Positions 49,807 through 57,434 of a DNA stretch of 61,582 bases are shown one piece after another. The notes beneath the pieces were generated by a model. It saw nothing but the letters and a program-made list of their open reading frames with translations, searched no databases and was not told where the DNA came from. Made by a program: the position numbers and the translations under genes. How positions within the stretch are numbered: position 1 is the first letter of the stretch; each line of letters begins with the position of its first letter. Source of the DNA: Heritagella_A intestinalis (GTDB taxonomy: Bacteria; Bacillota; Clostridia; Oscillospirales; Acutalibacteraceae); NCBI GenBank assembly GCA_904418995.1, contig CAJFQF010000012.1:1-61582 (forward strand), given 5' to 3'.

Positions 49807-49824
49807 TTGTTAAAAATATAACAA
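49807..49824. promoter_or_regulatory. Rex-like operator upstream of the hydrogenase operon
   Basis: TTGTTAAAAATATAACAA is an 18-base palindrome matching the clostridial Rex consensus TTGTTAANNNNTTAACAA with one mismatch. A minus-strand -10-like TATACT lies just upstream (near 49852), so bound Rex would block elongation. Rex senses the NADH/NAD+ ratio, which suits an NADH-dependent hydrogenase. The rest of 49675-50144 is AT-rich with no gene. Confidence 0.75.
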
Positions 49825-50057
49825 CGACAACCCAAATCGCATTTTGTTTTAGTATATCATACCAAAAATCGTATTATTTTCTTTTAAAGAATTATACTTA
49901 GAATCTCTTTCACGAAGAACCATGCAAAATTTTGTGTGAATCACTCAATAATTTTTCACCTATCGTACATATCAAGCCCTGCTCCCGGCCAAACACAACA
50001 AAGTCTATGGGATTCATTTTGGCGGGATTTCAGAAGTCCCTTTCCCATAACCAAAGC

Positions 50058-50108
50058 GCCCCGCCGAGGCCTTGCAGAATGCAAAGCCCATAAGCGGAGC
50101 GCTTCTTT
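50058..50108 (-). terminator. Hairpin after the 2-oxoacid oxidoreductase operon
   Basis: AAGCGCCCCGC pairs with GCGGAGCGCTT, with an inner GGCCTTGC/GCAAAGCC stem. It lies about 37 bases after the gamma-subunit stop. The T-run on the minus strand is weak (CTTTGGTTA). Confidence 0.6.
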
Positions 50109-50144
50109 GATTGATATAGCAGGCCAAACGGCCCGATTCTTGAT

Positions 50145-50690
50145 TTATTCCAGGGACTGTCCCAAGGCAAAGGCCTTGCGGTTCAAATCCAGCATGGCGG
50201 CCTTGCGGGCGGGGATGCACTTTTGCAGCCCTTCGTCCAGGTTCTTTTCGGAGCAGAAGGGGATCTCCTGATACAGGCAGCCCATCATGATGATGTTGGC
50301 CAAGCCCTTGAGGCCGTTGTCCTCGGCCAGACGGGTGGCGGGGATGTACCGGACTGTGACGTCGGTGCGGGTGACCTTCTTGTCAATGAGGCTGCTGTCC
50401 ACCAGAATCAATCCGCCGGGCTCTACCGCGTCCACAAACTTATCCAAAGAAGGCAGGTTCATGGCCACCAGCACATTGGGGGTCACCACCAGGGGGGAAC
50501 CAATGGGCTCATGGGAAAGGCAGATGCTGCAGTTGGCAGTGCCGCCCCGCATTTCCGGGCCGTAAGAGGGGAGCCAGGAGATTTCCATGCCCTCCTGCAG
50601 GCCGGCATAGGCCAGCACCTTTCCGGCAAAGAGGATGCCCTGCCCGCCGAAACCGGCGATGACAATATTCAAATCCTTTTGGATGCTCAT
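50145..50690 (-). CDS. 2-oxoacid:ferredoxin oxidoreductase gamma subunit
   Basis: A 181-residue subunit starting NIVIAGFGGQGILFAGKVLAYAG (in parts), with WLPSYGPEMRGGTANCSICLS and GLANIIMMGCLYQ. GFGGQG and PEMRGG are standard for the gamma chain of KGOR/VOR-type enzymes, which sits against the alpha chain in coenzyme A binding. Its ATG overlaps the beta stop (ATGA). Last gene of the operon. Confidence 0.95.
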   Translation of the reverse strand: MSIQKDLNIVIAGFGGQGILFAGKVLAYAGLQEGMEISWLPSYGPEMRGGTANCSICLSHEPIGSPLVVTPNVLVAMNLPSLDKFVDAVEPGGLILVDSSLIDKKVTRTDVTVRYIPATRLAEDNGLKGLANIIMMGCLYQEIPFCSEKNLDEGLQKCIPARKAAMLDLNRKAFALGQSLE

Positions 50691-51439
50691 ACCTCTCCCT
50701 CCTTTGTCACATCTTTATAAACGCCCAGAGGATAATAGGGAATCATGTTGTTCTGGAGCCATTCCAGAGCCTCCGCAGGCGCCAGACCCCAGTTGGTGGG
50801 ACAGGTGGAGAGAACTTCCACAATGGAGTAACCGCGGCCCTCGATCTGGTTCTCAAAGGCCTTTTTGATGGCCTTTTTGGCCTCGGCAATATGGCGCACG
50901 CTGTCCACGGTAACGCGCTGTGCCAGGGCCACGCCGTCCAGGCTGGAGAGCATCTCGCACACCCGGATGGGATAGCCGGCGGTTTTGGTATCCCGGCCAT
51001 AAGGGGTGGTCTGGGTCACCTGCCCGGGCAGGGAGGTGGGCGCCATCTGGCCGCCGGTCATGCCGTAAATGGCGTTGTTGACAAAAATCACGGTGATATT
51101 CTCGCCGCGGGTAGCCGCGTGAACGGTTTCCGCCGTGCCGATAGCCGCCAAGTCGCCGTCACCCTGATAGGTAAACACTACGTTGCCGGGAATGGCCCGC
51201 TTCAGGCCAGTGGCCACAGCCGGTGCACGGCCATGGGGCGCCTGGACCATATCGCAGCCGAAATAGTCATAGCTCATAACGGAGCAGCCCACAGAGGCCA
51301 CGCCAACGGTGCGGCCCTCTACGCCCAGCTCGTCAATGGCTTCCGCCACCAGCCGGTGGATAATGCCGTGGGTGCAGCCCGGGCAGTAATGCATAGGCAC
51401 ATCTGTAATGGCCTTGGGTTTAGAAAATACGATTCCCAT
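50687..51439 (-). CDS. 2-oxoacid:ferredoxin oxidoreductase beta subunit (thiamine-PP)
   Basis: A 250-residue subunit binding thiamine diphosphate and a proximal cluster: HYCPGCTHGIIHRLVAEAI, VASVGCSVMSYDYFGCDM, TYQGDGDLAAIGTAE and VNNAIYGMTGGQMAPTS. Length and TPP motifs suit the four-subunit type. The ATG overlaps the alpha stop (TAATG), with GGAGG before it. LSTCPTNWGLAPAEALEWL is typical of ketoisovalerate/ketoglutarate-type enzymes. Confidence 0.95.
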   Translation of the reverse strand: MGIVFSKPKAITDVPMHYCPGCTHGIIHRLVAEAIDELGVEGRTVGVASVGCSVMSYDYFGCDMVQAPHGRAPAVATGLKRAIPGNVVFTYQGDGDLAAIGTAETVHAATRGENITVIFVNNAIYGMTGGQMAPTSLPGQVTQTTPYGRDTKTAGYPIRVCEMLSSLDGVALAQRVTVDSVRHIAEAKKAIKKAFENQIEGRGYSIVEVLSTCPTNWGLAPAEALEWLQNNMIPYYPLGVYKDVTKEGEV

Positions 51440-52503
51440 TACCGGTCACCTCCCAGAATTTTCTGAACTTCCTCCAGCACCTCGCCGGGAGTGGGGATGA
51501 TACCGCCGGTACGGCCATAGAAATGCACCGGCACGGCGCACTGGACAGCCAGCTTCACATCGTCCACCATCTGGCCCATGCTCATTTCCACCGCCAAAAA
51601 GGCCTTGGCAGTCTTAGCGGCTTCCTGGATAGCCTTGGTGGGGAAGGGCCACAGGGTGATGGGACGAATCAGGCCCACTTTCAGGCCCATTTCCCGGGCC
51701 TTATTCACAGCGCTGCGGGCCACACGGGAGGAAGCCCCATAGGCCACTACTATCAAATCTGCGTCTTTGGTCTGGTAACATTCGGCACGCTGCTCATTCT
51801 CTTCTATGGTATGGTAGCGCTCATAGCGCTCCCGAATTTTCTGTTCCAACTGCTGGGGCTGGAGATACAGGGAATTGATAATGTGGTGCTCCCGCTTCCC
51901 CTGATGGCCGTTGGCCGCCCAGGGCTTCTCCGGCAGGGGCTTATCCTTCCGGTCCGGCAGAGAGACGGGCTCCATCATCTGGCCCAGCATACCGTCGGCC
52001 AGAATCATGGCCGGCATCCGGTATTTGTCCCCCAGGTCGAAAGCGTCGGACACCAGGTCCACCATTTCCTGCACGGTGGAGGGGGCCAGTACCAGCATAT
52101 GATAATCGCCGTGGCCGCCGCCCTTGGTGGCCTGCCAATAGTCGGACTGTGCCGGCTGGATGCCGCCCAGGCCCGGGCCGCCCCGCTGCACATTGATAAT
52201 CAGGGCGGGCAGGTCGCTGCCGGCGATGTAAGAGATTCCCTCGGACTTCAGGCTGACGCCGGGAGAGGAGGAGGAGGTCATGGCGCGGACTCCCGCAGCG
52301 GAAGCCCCCAACACCATGTTGATGGCGGCCACTTCGGATTCCGCCTGGAGATAGGTGCCCCCTACTTTGGGCATCCGTTTGGACATATACGCCGCCAGTT
52401 CCGTCTGGGGCGTGATGGGGTAACCGAAGAAATGGCGGCAGCCCGCCTGGATAGCGGCCTCGGCCAGGGCTTCGTTGCCCTTCATCAATACCTTTTCAGG
52501 CAT
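51439..52503 (-). CDS. vorB: 2-oxoacid:ferredoxin oxidoreductase alpha subunit (VorB-like)
   Basis: About 354 residues: VLMKGNEALAEAAIQAGC, FGYPITPQTELAAYM, TYLQAESEVAAINMVLGASAAG (in parts), SSSSPGVSLKSEGISYIAGSDLP (in parts), VQRGGPGLGGIQPAQSDY and ATKGGGHGDYHMLVLAPST. These match VorB of 3-methyl-2-oxobutanoate:ferredoxin oxidoreductase, though 2-oxoglutarate cannot be excluded. The ATG at 52503 is nine bases after AAAGGA; an ATG at 52512 abuts it. Confidence 0.93.
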   Translation of the reverse strand: MPEKVLMKGNEALAEAAIQAGCRHFFGYPITPQTELAAYMSKRMPKVGGTYLQAESEVAAINMVLGASAAGVRAMTSSSSPGVSLKSEGISYIAGSDLPALIINVQRGGPGLGGIQPAQSDYWQATKGGGHGDYHMLVLAPSTVQEMVDLVSDAFDLGDKYRMPAMILADGMLGQMMEPVSLPDRKDKPLPEKPWAANGHQGKREHHIINSLYLQPQQLEQKIRERYERYHTIEENEQRAECYQTKDADLIVVAYGASSRVARSAVNKAREMGLKVGLIRPITLWPFPTKAIQEAAKTAKAFLAVEMSMGQMVDDVKLAVQCAVPVHFYGRTGGIIPTPGEVLEEVQKILGGDR

Positions 52504-52580
52504 TTCTCTCATTCCTTTCTGACTGGTTTTCTAAAACAGGCGCCGGGGGGACTTCCCGCCGGGCCTTTGGGCATTCCGTG

Positions 52581-52787
52581 TTACCGCTCTACGGTGATGG
52601 CCATATCCGGGCACATCATAGCGCAGGCGCAGCAGCCTACGCAATCGTCCGGCTCCATGAGGCGGGCCGGATGATAGCCCTTCTGGTTGGTTTTTTCCTT
52701 TACAAACCCGATAATCTTTTTCGGACATGCGTTGGCGCAGAGGCCGCAGCCCTTACAGGTCTCTTCATTGACAATAATCCGTGCCAT
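52581..52787 (-). CDS. 2-oxoacid:ferredoxin oxidoreductase delta subunit (2[4Fe-4S] ferredoxin)
   Basis: A 68-residue ferredoxin with two cluster motifs, CKGCGLCANACPKKI and CVGCCACAMMCPDMA, separated by the short QKGYHPARLMEPDD insert. It transfers electrons from the TPP site to soluble ferredoxin. AGGAGG lies nine bases before the ATG at 52787. Gene order delta-alpha-beta-gamma is standard. Confidence 0.95.
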   Translation of the reverse strand: MARIIVNEETCKGCGLCANACPKKIIGFVKEKTNQKGYHPARLMEPDDCVGCCACAMMCPDMAITVER

Positions 52788-52876
52788 GTGACGGCACCTC
52801 CTTCCCTGTTTCTCTACTATCTTGACACGCCGGACAATCTCGCCGGCGCCTTGCGTTCTTTTTTGGCTTATTAGGC

Positions 52877-53545
52877 TTACTCCCACGGGGAGCGGACATA
52901 GACCTTTACCGGCCGCAGGTTCGGGATTTTCCCCATGAGCTTTTCCGCCACGCCTTCCGGCGCAGTGGTAAAGGCCAGGGGCAGGCCCAGCTTCTGGGCG
53001 GCTTCTTCCCCATAGGCTGCGGCTTCTAAAATGGTATCCGCCGCCGTTTCCTGCTTCAGGTGGGAGTTATTCACCACTGCCGTGGCCTTCAGCCGGGACG
53101 CCGCCTGGATTTCTTCCAGCAGCTCCGTGGTCTCCCGGGTATCCGCCGAGAGGGGCCGGTAGCGGTTTACCACATAGTACATCTCATAGGGGCGGGGATT
53201 TTCAGAAATCAGCCGGGCATACTGGCCCAGGGCGATGGCCCCGGCGTCGTCGCCCCCTACATCCAGGATGACCAGTCCCTCCCCATCGCCGGAGACCGCC
53301 GAATGCACTGCGGGGGAAACCGCCGGCAGATCCAGCGTGGAATTGGCGTATACGGGTTTGATGAGCTTCACGCCCTTTTCCTCCAGCAAGTCCCCGTATT
53401 CCGAAGAGCGGAAATAGGGATTTACCAGATCCATGTCGATGAGGGTCACCTGCTCCCCCTCCCCGGCCGCGTCCACGGCCAGATTCAGGGCCAGGTTGGT
53501 CTTTCCGCAGCCATAGTGGCCGCAGACAATGACAATGCGTTTCAA
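52877..53545 (-). CDS. P-loop ATPase encoded with the 2-oxoacid oxidoreductase
   Basis: About 222 residues. It has a Walker A VIVCGHYGCGKTNLALNLAV, TLIDMDLVNPYFRSSEYG, GLVILDVGGDDAGAIALGQY (Walker B), VVNRYRPLSADTRET and VVNNSHLKQETAADT. It belongs to the SIMIBI/MinD-like class. Such genes are common first partners of these operons; a maturation or regulatory role is inferred. The start is uncertain: the TTG at 53545 is nine bases after GGAAAGG, while the ATG at 53554 abuts it. Confidence 0.88.
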   Translation of the reverse strand: MKRIVIVCGHYGCGKTNLALNLAVDAAGEGEQVTLIDMDLVNPYFRSSEYGDLLEEKGVKLIKPVYANSTLDLPAVSPAVHSAVSGDGEGLVILDVGGDDAGAIALGQYARLISENPRPYEMYYVVNRYRPLSADTRETTELLEEIQAASRLKATAVVNNSHLKQETAADTILEAAAYGEEAAQKLGLPLAFTTAPEGVAEKLMGKIPNLRPVKVYVRSPWE

Positions 53546-53593
53546 AAGCACCATCCTTTCCCGGAAGTCCGCAGGCAGGGCCTGCATTTGTAT

Positions 53594-53622
53594 AGTATAG
53601 CACCTTTTCCCCTTTACTGCAA
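53594..53622 (-). promoter_or_regulatory. Promoter of the 2-oxoacid oxidoreductase operon
   Basis: On the minus strand TTGCAG (53617-53622) and TATACT (53594-53599) are 17 bases apart, about 40 bases before the ATPase start. Confidence 0.75.
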
Positions 53623-53718
53623 GAAAGCCTTTGGAATATCTGTCGATTTTACACTTTGGAAACGATATTGGAAAATGGTAACTCCTCTCCTTGATTGTGG
53701 AAAAATCCGCCTGGTTTC

Positions 53719-53747
53719 TTGTATCTTATAGAAAATTCCTGTATACT
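53719..53747 (+). promoter_or_regulatory. Promoter of the thioesterase gene
   Basis: TTGTAT (53719-53724) and TATACT (53742-53747) are 17 bases apart. It leaves a leader of about 210 bases before the ATG at 53966; I see no known riboswitch in it. With the minus promoter at 53594-53622 this accounts for 53588-53965. Confidence 0.7.
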
Positions 53748-53965
53748 ATTAGGGAATACCGGGCGACGAAAGGCAGACGACCCCTTCGCCCTTTGTGCTT
53801 TTTGGTACAGAAACAGGGCATACCCTCCAAAATCCTGCTCGTTTTTTTGGCAGGGAAAAAGAGAGGCTCCCTGTCCTTTAAAGGAACCAGCCTTTGGCCT
53901 TTTGGAACGCTTCTACGCCAAAAGCGCGGCGCTCCCCATATTTGAGAGGAAGGAATGACCCTATC

Positions 53966-54445
53966 ATGGAAAACGCACAGCCCAAACGTGTATGCGACTC
54001 CGAATCGGAAATGATTCAGATTGTCCTGGCCCAGCACATCAACGGTTACAACCGCCTCTTTGGCGGCCAGCTGGTGGCCTGGATTGACGTTCTGGCCGGG
54101 GTAGTGGCCCGCCGCCACGCCGGGCGCAATGTTACCACTGCCTGTATCGACAACCTCCGGTTCCGGAAAGCCGCCCATATCAATGACATTGTGGTGCTTC
54201 GGGGGCGCGTCACCCACACAGGCCGCACCTCTATGGAAATCCGGGTGGACACCTATGTGGAGGACATTAACGGCTTGCGGGAGCAAATCAACACCGCCTA
54301 TCTGGTTATGGTGGCCTTGGACGAAAACGACCGCCCTGTCTCTGTGCCTCCCCTAATGATAGAAACAGAAGAGGAAAAAATCGCCTGGGAAGCCGCAGAA
54401 CGCCGCCAGGAGCTCCGGAAGCAGCGGCGCATTGAGCAGTTTTAA
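53966..54445 (+). CDS. Acyl-CoA thioesterase (hotdog fold, YciA/BFIT type)
   Basis: A 159-residue single hotdog domain: IVLAQHINGYNRLFGGQLVAWIDVLAGVVARRHAG (in parts), RFRKAAHINDIVVLRGRVTHTGRTSMEIRVDTYVED (in parts). GGQL plus the following helix with Asp is the active-site pattern of YciA-like hexameric acyl-CoA thioesterases. The C-terminus is a charged helix. GGAAGGA precedes the ATG at 53966. It converges with the next small gene; their stops overlap by four bases. Confidence 0.92.
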   Translation: MENAQPKRVCDSESEMIQIVLAQHINGYNRLFGGQLVAWIDVLAGVVARRHAGRNVTTACIDNLRFRKAAHINDIVVLRGRVTHTGRTSMEIRVDTYVEDINGLREQINTAYLVMVALDENDRPVSVPPLMIETEEEKIAWEAAERRQELRKQRRIEQF

Positions 54446-54636
54446 TCGCTTCCTTCCCGTTTTTCAAACGCCGCGCAGGCGGCCTGGTCCCGGGCAATAC
54501 GGGTCCCTTCCCCTATGCGGTAATTCCGGCTGAAAAAGCAGCCCTTTTTCCGGCAGAAATAGTAGCCGTCCCGGCGGTAGTCCGTGGCCCGGCGGTCTTC
54601 CCAAAACCACCGGCAGTCCCGGCAAAAATGTGCCAT
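54442..54636 (-). CDS. Small cysteine-rich hypothetical protein
   Basis: A 64-residue protein with CRDCRWFW, then YYFCRKKGCFFSRNYRIGEG and a final AACAAF. The CxxC and CxxxxC pairs suggest a small zinc ribbon or knuckle; the aromatic run WFWED is unusual. I do not recognise the family. The ATG at 54636 is eight bases after GAGG. It is convergent with the thioesterase gene. Confidence 0.7.
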   Translation of the reverse strand: MAHFCRDCRWFWEDRRATDYRRDGYYFCRKKGCFFSRNYRIGEGTRIARDQAACAAFEKREGSD

Positions 54637-54681
54637 CTCCATCACCTCTTCCCACAGTATAGCACATCCGGTAAACGCAAA

Positions 54682-54714
54682 ACAGGCAGCGAAGGGTTTT
54701 GTCCTTCGCTGCCT
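54682..54714. terminator. Terminator of spo0A
   Basis: CAGGCAGCGAAGG and CCTTCGCTGCCTG form a 13-bp perfect stem with a 7-base loop, T-rich on both strands. It lies about 30 bases after the spo0A stop. Confidence 0.92.
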
Positions 54715-54742
54715 GCTGGTTTTTCACGGGGAACTGGCAATG

Positions 54743-55492
54743 TCATCCGGCATTTTTCATCTCCAGGCGGAGCTTATCGGAAATCATGGCGATAAACTCC
54801 GAGTTAGTGGGCTTTCCACGGGTGTTGTGAATGGTATAGCCAAAATAAGAATTGAGGATATCCACATCGCCCCGGTCCCAGGCCACCTCAATGGCGTGGC
54901 GGATGGCCCGCTCTACCCGGGAGCTGGTGGTATTGTAGTCCCGGGCTACGCCGGGATAAAGCTGCTTGGTCACTGCGTTGATAATCCCCGGGTCCTCCAC
55001 CGCCATGCGGATGGAATCCCGAAGGTAGTGATAGCCTTTTATGTGTGCCGGTACGCCGATCTCATGAAGGATATCCGTAATCTTCATTTCCAGAGGAACA
55101 TGGGGATTGGATTCCTGGTGGTGCAGAAGCTGCATCATGCGCCGGGCCGTCTCCGAAATATCCAGGGGCATCAGGGCCAGATAGGAAGCTCCGGCTCCCA
55201 TGACCTCCCGCTCCAGCATGGCGTTGGTATATCCCGAAACCACCACGAAAATGGGGCCTTCCCCTTCCTTCTCCCGATGGGCTGCGTGCATCACGCCAAT
55301 GGCGTCCAGCCGCGGCATAAACAGCTCCATCATTACCATATCCGGCTGGCTGTCCTCCATGGAATCCAGCACCGCCATTCCGTCCCGGGCAGCCAAAAAC
55401 GGCGAAGCGCCCAAGCGGCTCAGCTCCTCCGCCATTTTCAAAGCCCATTCGTCAGAGTCCCCTGCGATGAGTATTTTTACCGGCTTATTCAT
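54743..55492 (-). CDS. spo0A: Sporulation master regulator Spo0A with degenerate receiver domain
   Basis: A 249-residue response regulator. The C-terminal sigma-factor-like DNA-binding domain is well kept: HEIGVPAHIKGYHYLRD, SSRVERAIRHAIEVAWDRG and KPTNSEFIAMISDKLRLE. The receiver (1-125) has the right fold but altered catalysis: the phospho-acceptor Asp56 is Glu (VMMELFMP), Lys108 is Met (LALMPLD), Thr86 is Ser, and the first acidic-pocket residue is Gly (IAGDSDEW). It may be active without phosphorylation or respond to another signal. It follows spoIVB, the usual clostridial order, but has its own promoter. Confidence 0.96.
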   Translation of the reverse strand: MNKPVKILIAGDSDEWALKMAEELSRLGASPFLAARDGMAVLDSMEDSQPDMVMMELFMPRLDAIGVMHAAHREKEGEGPIFVVVSGYTNAMLEREVMGAGASYLALMPLDISETARRMMQLLHHQESNPHVPLEMKITDILHEIGVPAHIKGYHYLRDSIRMAVEDPGIINAVTKQLYPGVARDYNTTSSRVERAIRHAIEVAWDRGDVDILNSYFGYTIHNTRGKPTNSEFIAMISDKLRLEMKNAG

Positions 55493-55527
55493 AGCGTTAC
55501 CCCCAGTTTCAAATTTTCTTCATGGTT

Positions 55528-55556
55528 ATATTACCATATTATGGGAATGATAGCAA
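55528..55556 (-). promoter_or_regulatory. Promoter of spo0A
   Basis: On the minus strand TTGCTA (55551-55556) and TAATAT (55528-55533) are 17 bases apart, about 35 bases before the ATG. This is a vegetative-type promoter; I see no clear sigma-H site or perfect 0A box (TGTCGAA). Confidence 0.65.
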
Positions 55557-55638
55557 GGGCTTTTCCCAAAATTCTTGGAAGATTTTCCCATTCAAATCCA
55601 ACGGATTGTCTGATTCGACGAGGTTTTCAAATTTTCCG

Positions 55639-55685
55639 CAAAAAATCCCCGGTATATCGAAAGCAGATTCCGGTATACCGGGGAG
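55639..55685 (-). terminator. Terminator of spoIVB
   Basis: TCCCCGGTAT and ATACCGGGGA pair with a 20-base loop, followed by TTTTTTGCGG on the minus strand. It separates spoIVB from spo0A. Confidence 0.88.
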
Positions 55686-55690
55686 GATTT

Positions 55691-56968
55691 TCAAGAAGCT
55701 TTTGCAGAAATCTCCTCTTCCTGGGCACATTCCCACATGGTTTCGGCAAAGATTCCATAGCCTTTTTCTGGGTTATTCACCAGAACATGAGTGACTGCCC
55801 CTACCAGCTTTCCTTCCTGCACAATCGGGCTGCCGCTAAGGCCCTGGACAATCCCGCCGGTTTTTTTCAGCAGCTCCGGGTCTGTCACCCGCAGGCAAAG
55901 ATTTTTCGTTTTTTGACTTTCATCGTAATTGACAGCTTCAATCTCCACATCATAATACTGGGGCGCCCCTCCATCAATGGTGGTGAGGATTTGCGCCTCC
56001 CCGGCCCGGACTTCCTGCTTCATGGCAATGGGAAGCAACTGGGCGTCTTCCGGCGGCTGGAACAGGACGCCATAAACGCCGGTATCCGTGTTAGCGGACA
56101 TTTCCCCCATGGCCATATCACTGGCAAAATAGCCCTGTAACTCTCCGGCAGCGCCTCGCTGGCCTTTGACAATGCCGCTGATAGACACCGGTAAAATCTC
56201 CCCAGAGCCCAAAGGCATCAGTTCCTGGGTGTCCACATCACAGACACCGTGGCCCAAACCGCCAAAGGTGCCGGTATCCGGGTCATAAAAGGTCAGGGTG
56301 CCAATGCCGGCCGTACTGTCCCGAACCCAAAGCCCCCCTTTATAGAGGCCGTCGATCTCACTGAATACCGGGGTCAAAACGGCGGTAAATTCCTGGCCGC
56401 TTCTCTCAGCCTCGATCGTAACGGGGCTGCCCCGGCTGGTTTCAAAAATCTGGGCCAGCTCGTTATTTTCCGAGACCTCTTTTCCCCCAGCTCGATAAAT
56501 CACATCCCCGATTTCCAGTCCTGCTTCCTTGGCGGGGTTGATGCTTTTGCCGTTGCCGGTAATATCCGCAGTGCCCACTACTACTACGCCTTCCGCTTCC
56601 ATTTTCATGCCGAAGGGAGTACCGCAAACCAGCACCTGGGGCGCTTCCTGGGAATATTCCAACGGAATCGACTTCACCGGCACGACCCCAAGCAGGCTGA
56701 TCTGAGCTTCCCGAGGGCTTCCGGTGGCCGAGGCCTGGCGTTCCATTCCCTGGGGCTGGCTTATCACCTGATACCATTGGGATTGCAGATGGGTTCCCGA
56801 CTCCCCGGTTACGGTTAAAGAATCCGGGGACAGCTTCCAGGCCGCAGCCCCTGCCACCCCAATACACAGGGAAAAGGCGGCGGCAGCAGCAGCGGCCCAC
56901 CGGAAAAAACGCTGTAAAAAAGGCGGCTTCCTCTTTTTTGAAGAAGCCTTTTCCGTTTCCATTTTCAT
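55691..56968 (-). CDS. spoIVB: SpoIVB intramembrane-signalling serine peptidase
   Basis: A 425-residue peptidase that, from the forespore, triggers SpoIVFB to activate sigma-K. It has an N-terminal membrane anchor (FFRWAAAAAAAFSLCIGVAG), a PDZ domain (about 125-200; GKSINPAKEAGLEIGDVIYRAGG) and the S55 peptidase domain. Putative catalytic residues align with Bacillus: His240 in FGGLGHGVCD, Asp363 in RVTDPELL, Ser378 in QGLSGSPIVQ. HVLVNNPEKGYGIF is also typical. The ATG at 56968 follows AGGAGG by five bases. Confidence 0.95.
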   Translation of the reverse strand: MKMETEKASSKKRKPPFLQRFFRWAAAAAAAFSLCIGVAGAAAWKLSPDSLTVTGESGTHLQSQWYQVISQPQGMERQASATGSPREAQISLLGVVPVKSIPLEYSQEAPQVLVCGTPFGMKMEAEGVVVVGTADITGNGKSINPAKEAGLEIGDVIYRAGGKEVSENNELAQIFETSRGSPVTIEAERSGQEFTAVLTPVFSEIDGLYKGGLWVRDSTAGIGTLTFYDPDTGTFGGLGHGVCDVDTQELMPLGSGEILPVSISGIVKGQRGAAGELQGYFASDMAMGEMSANTDTGVYGVLFQPPEDAQLLPIAMKQEVRAGEAQILTTIDGGAPQYYDVEIEAVNYDESQKTKNLCLRVTDPELLKKTGGIVQGLSGSPIVQEGKLVGAVTHVLVNNPEKGYGIFAETMWECAQEEEISAKAS

Positions 56969-57148
56969 TCTCACCTCCTTTCCACAAGGTTACTTTTCCA
57001 CTTCCTTCGCCGGATATTTTGCCAATTTCCCGGCCGCAGACAGCGTTCGCTGCCAATCCACAGCAAAAATCCCTGACAGGCCCATTTACGGAAAATTTTA
57101 CTTCTTTCAATTCCGCAAACATGTCTGTACCGCCCTTCCTGCACCATA

Positions 57149-57180
57149 TAAAAAGCCGCCCCTTTTGCGAAAAGGGCGGC
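57149..57180 (-). terminator. Intrinsic terminator inside the spoIVB leader
   Basis: GCCGCCC/GGGCGGC plus TTTT/AAAA pairs form a perfect stem, followed on the minus strand by TTTTTATA. It is 180 bases upstream of spoIVB, and no minus-strand gene ends there, so it is either an attenuator or the end of a small RNA. Just upstream CCGGAAT/ATTCCGG (57193-57225) forms another hairpin. The rest of 56969-57434 shows no gene. Confidence 0.7.
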
Positions 57181-57434
57181 AGGATGGTTTGTCTGCCGGA
57201 ATCCTCCCGGGCAGAAATTCCGGACAGTAAGTATGGTGTGGCCTTTTTGGCCGCAGCAACCAGTATACCGCCAGGGCCAAGAAAAAGCCGTCGAATCCTG
57301 GAAATGCTTTTAAAAATTTTTTGTAAATAAATAATAAAAAATTCGTCGGGAAATTTGGAAGTTTGTAGGGACGTTCCGGCAAAAAACATGGTACAATATA
57401 TTGTTATCTCTTATACGGAAAGATGTGAACCATT

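Noticed and set aside
56463..57389. A 308-codon frame on the minus strand running through the leader and into spoIVB
   Set aside because: It overlaps most of the PDZ-coding part of spoIVB in another frame and has no homology; only the spoIVB frame shows conserved motifs.
57149..57400. Cyclic di-GMP riboswitch in the spoIVB leader
   Set aside because: The conserved GEMM core bases (CACGCACAGGGCAAACC type) are not present.
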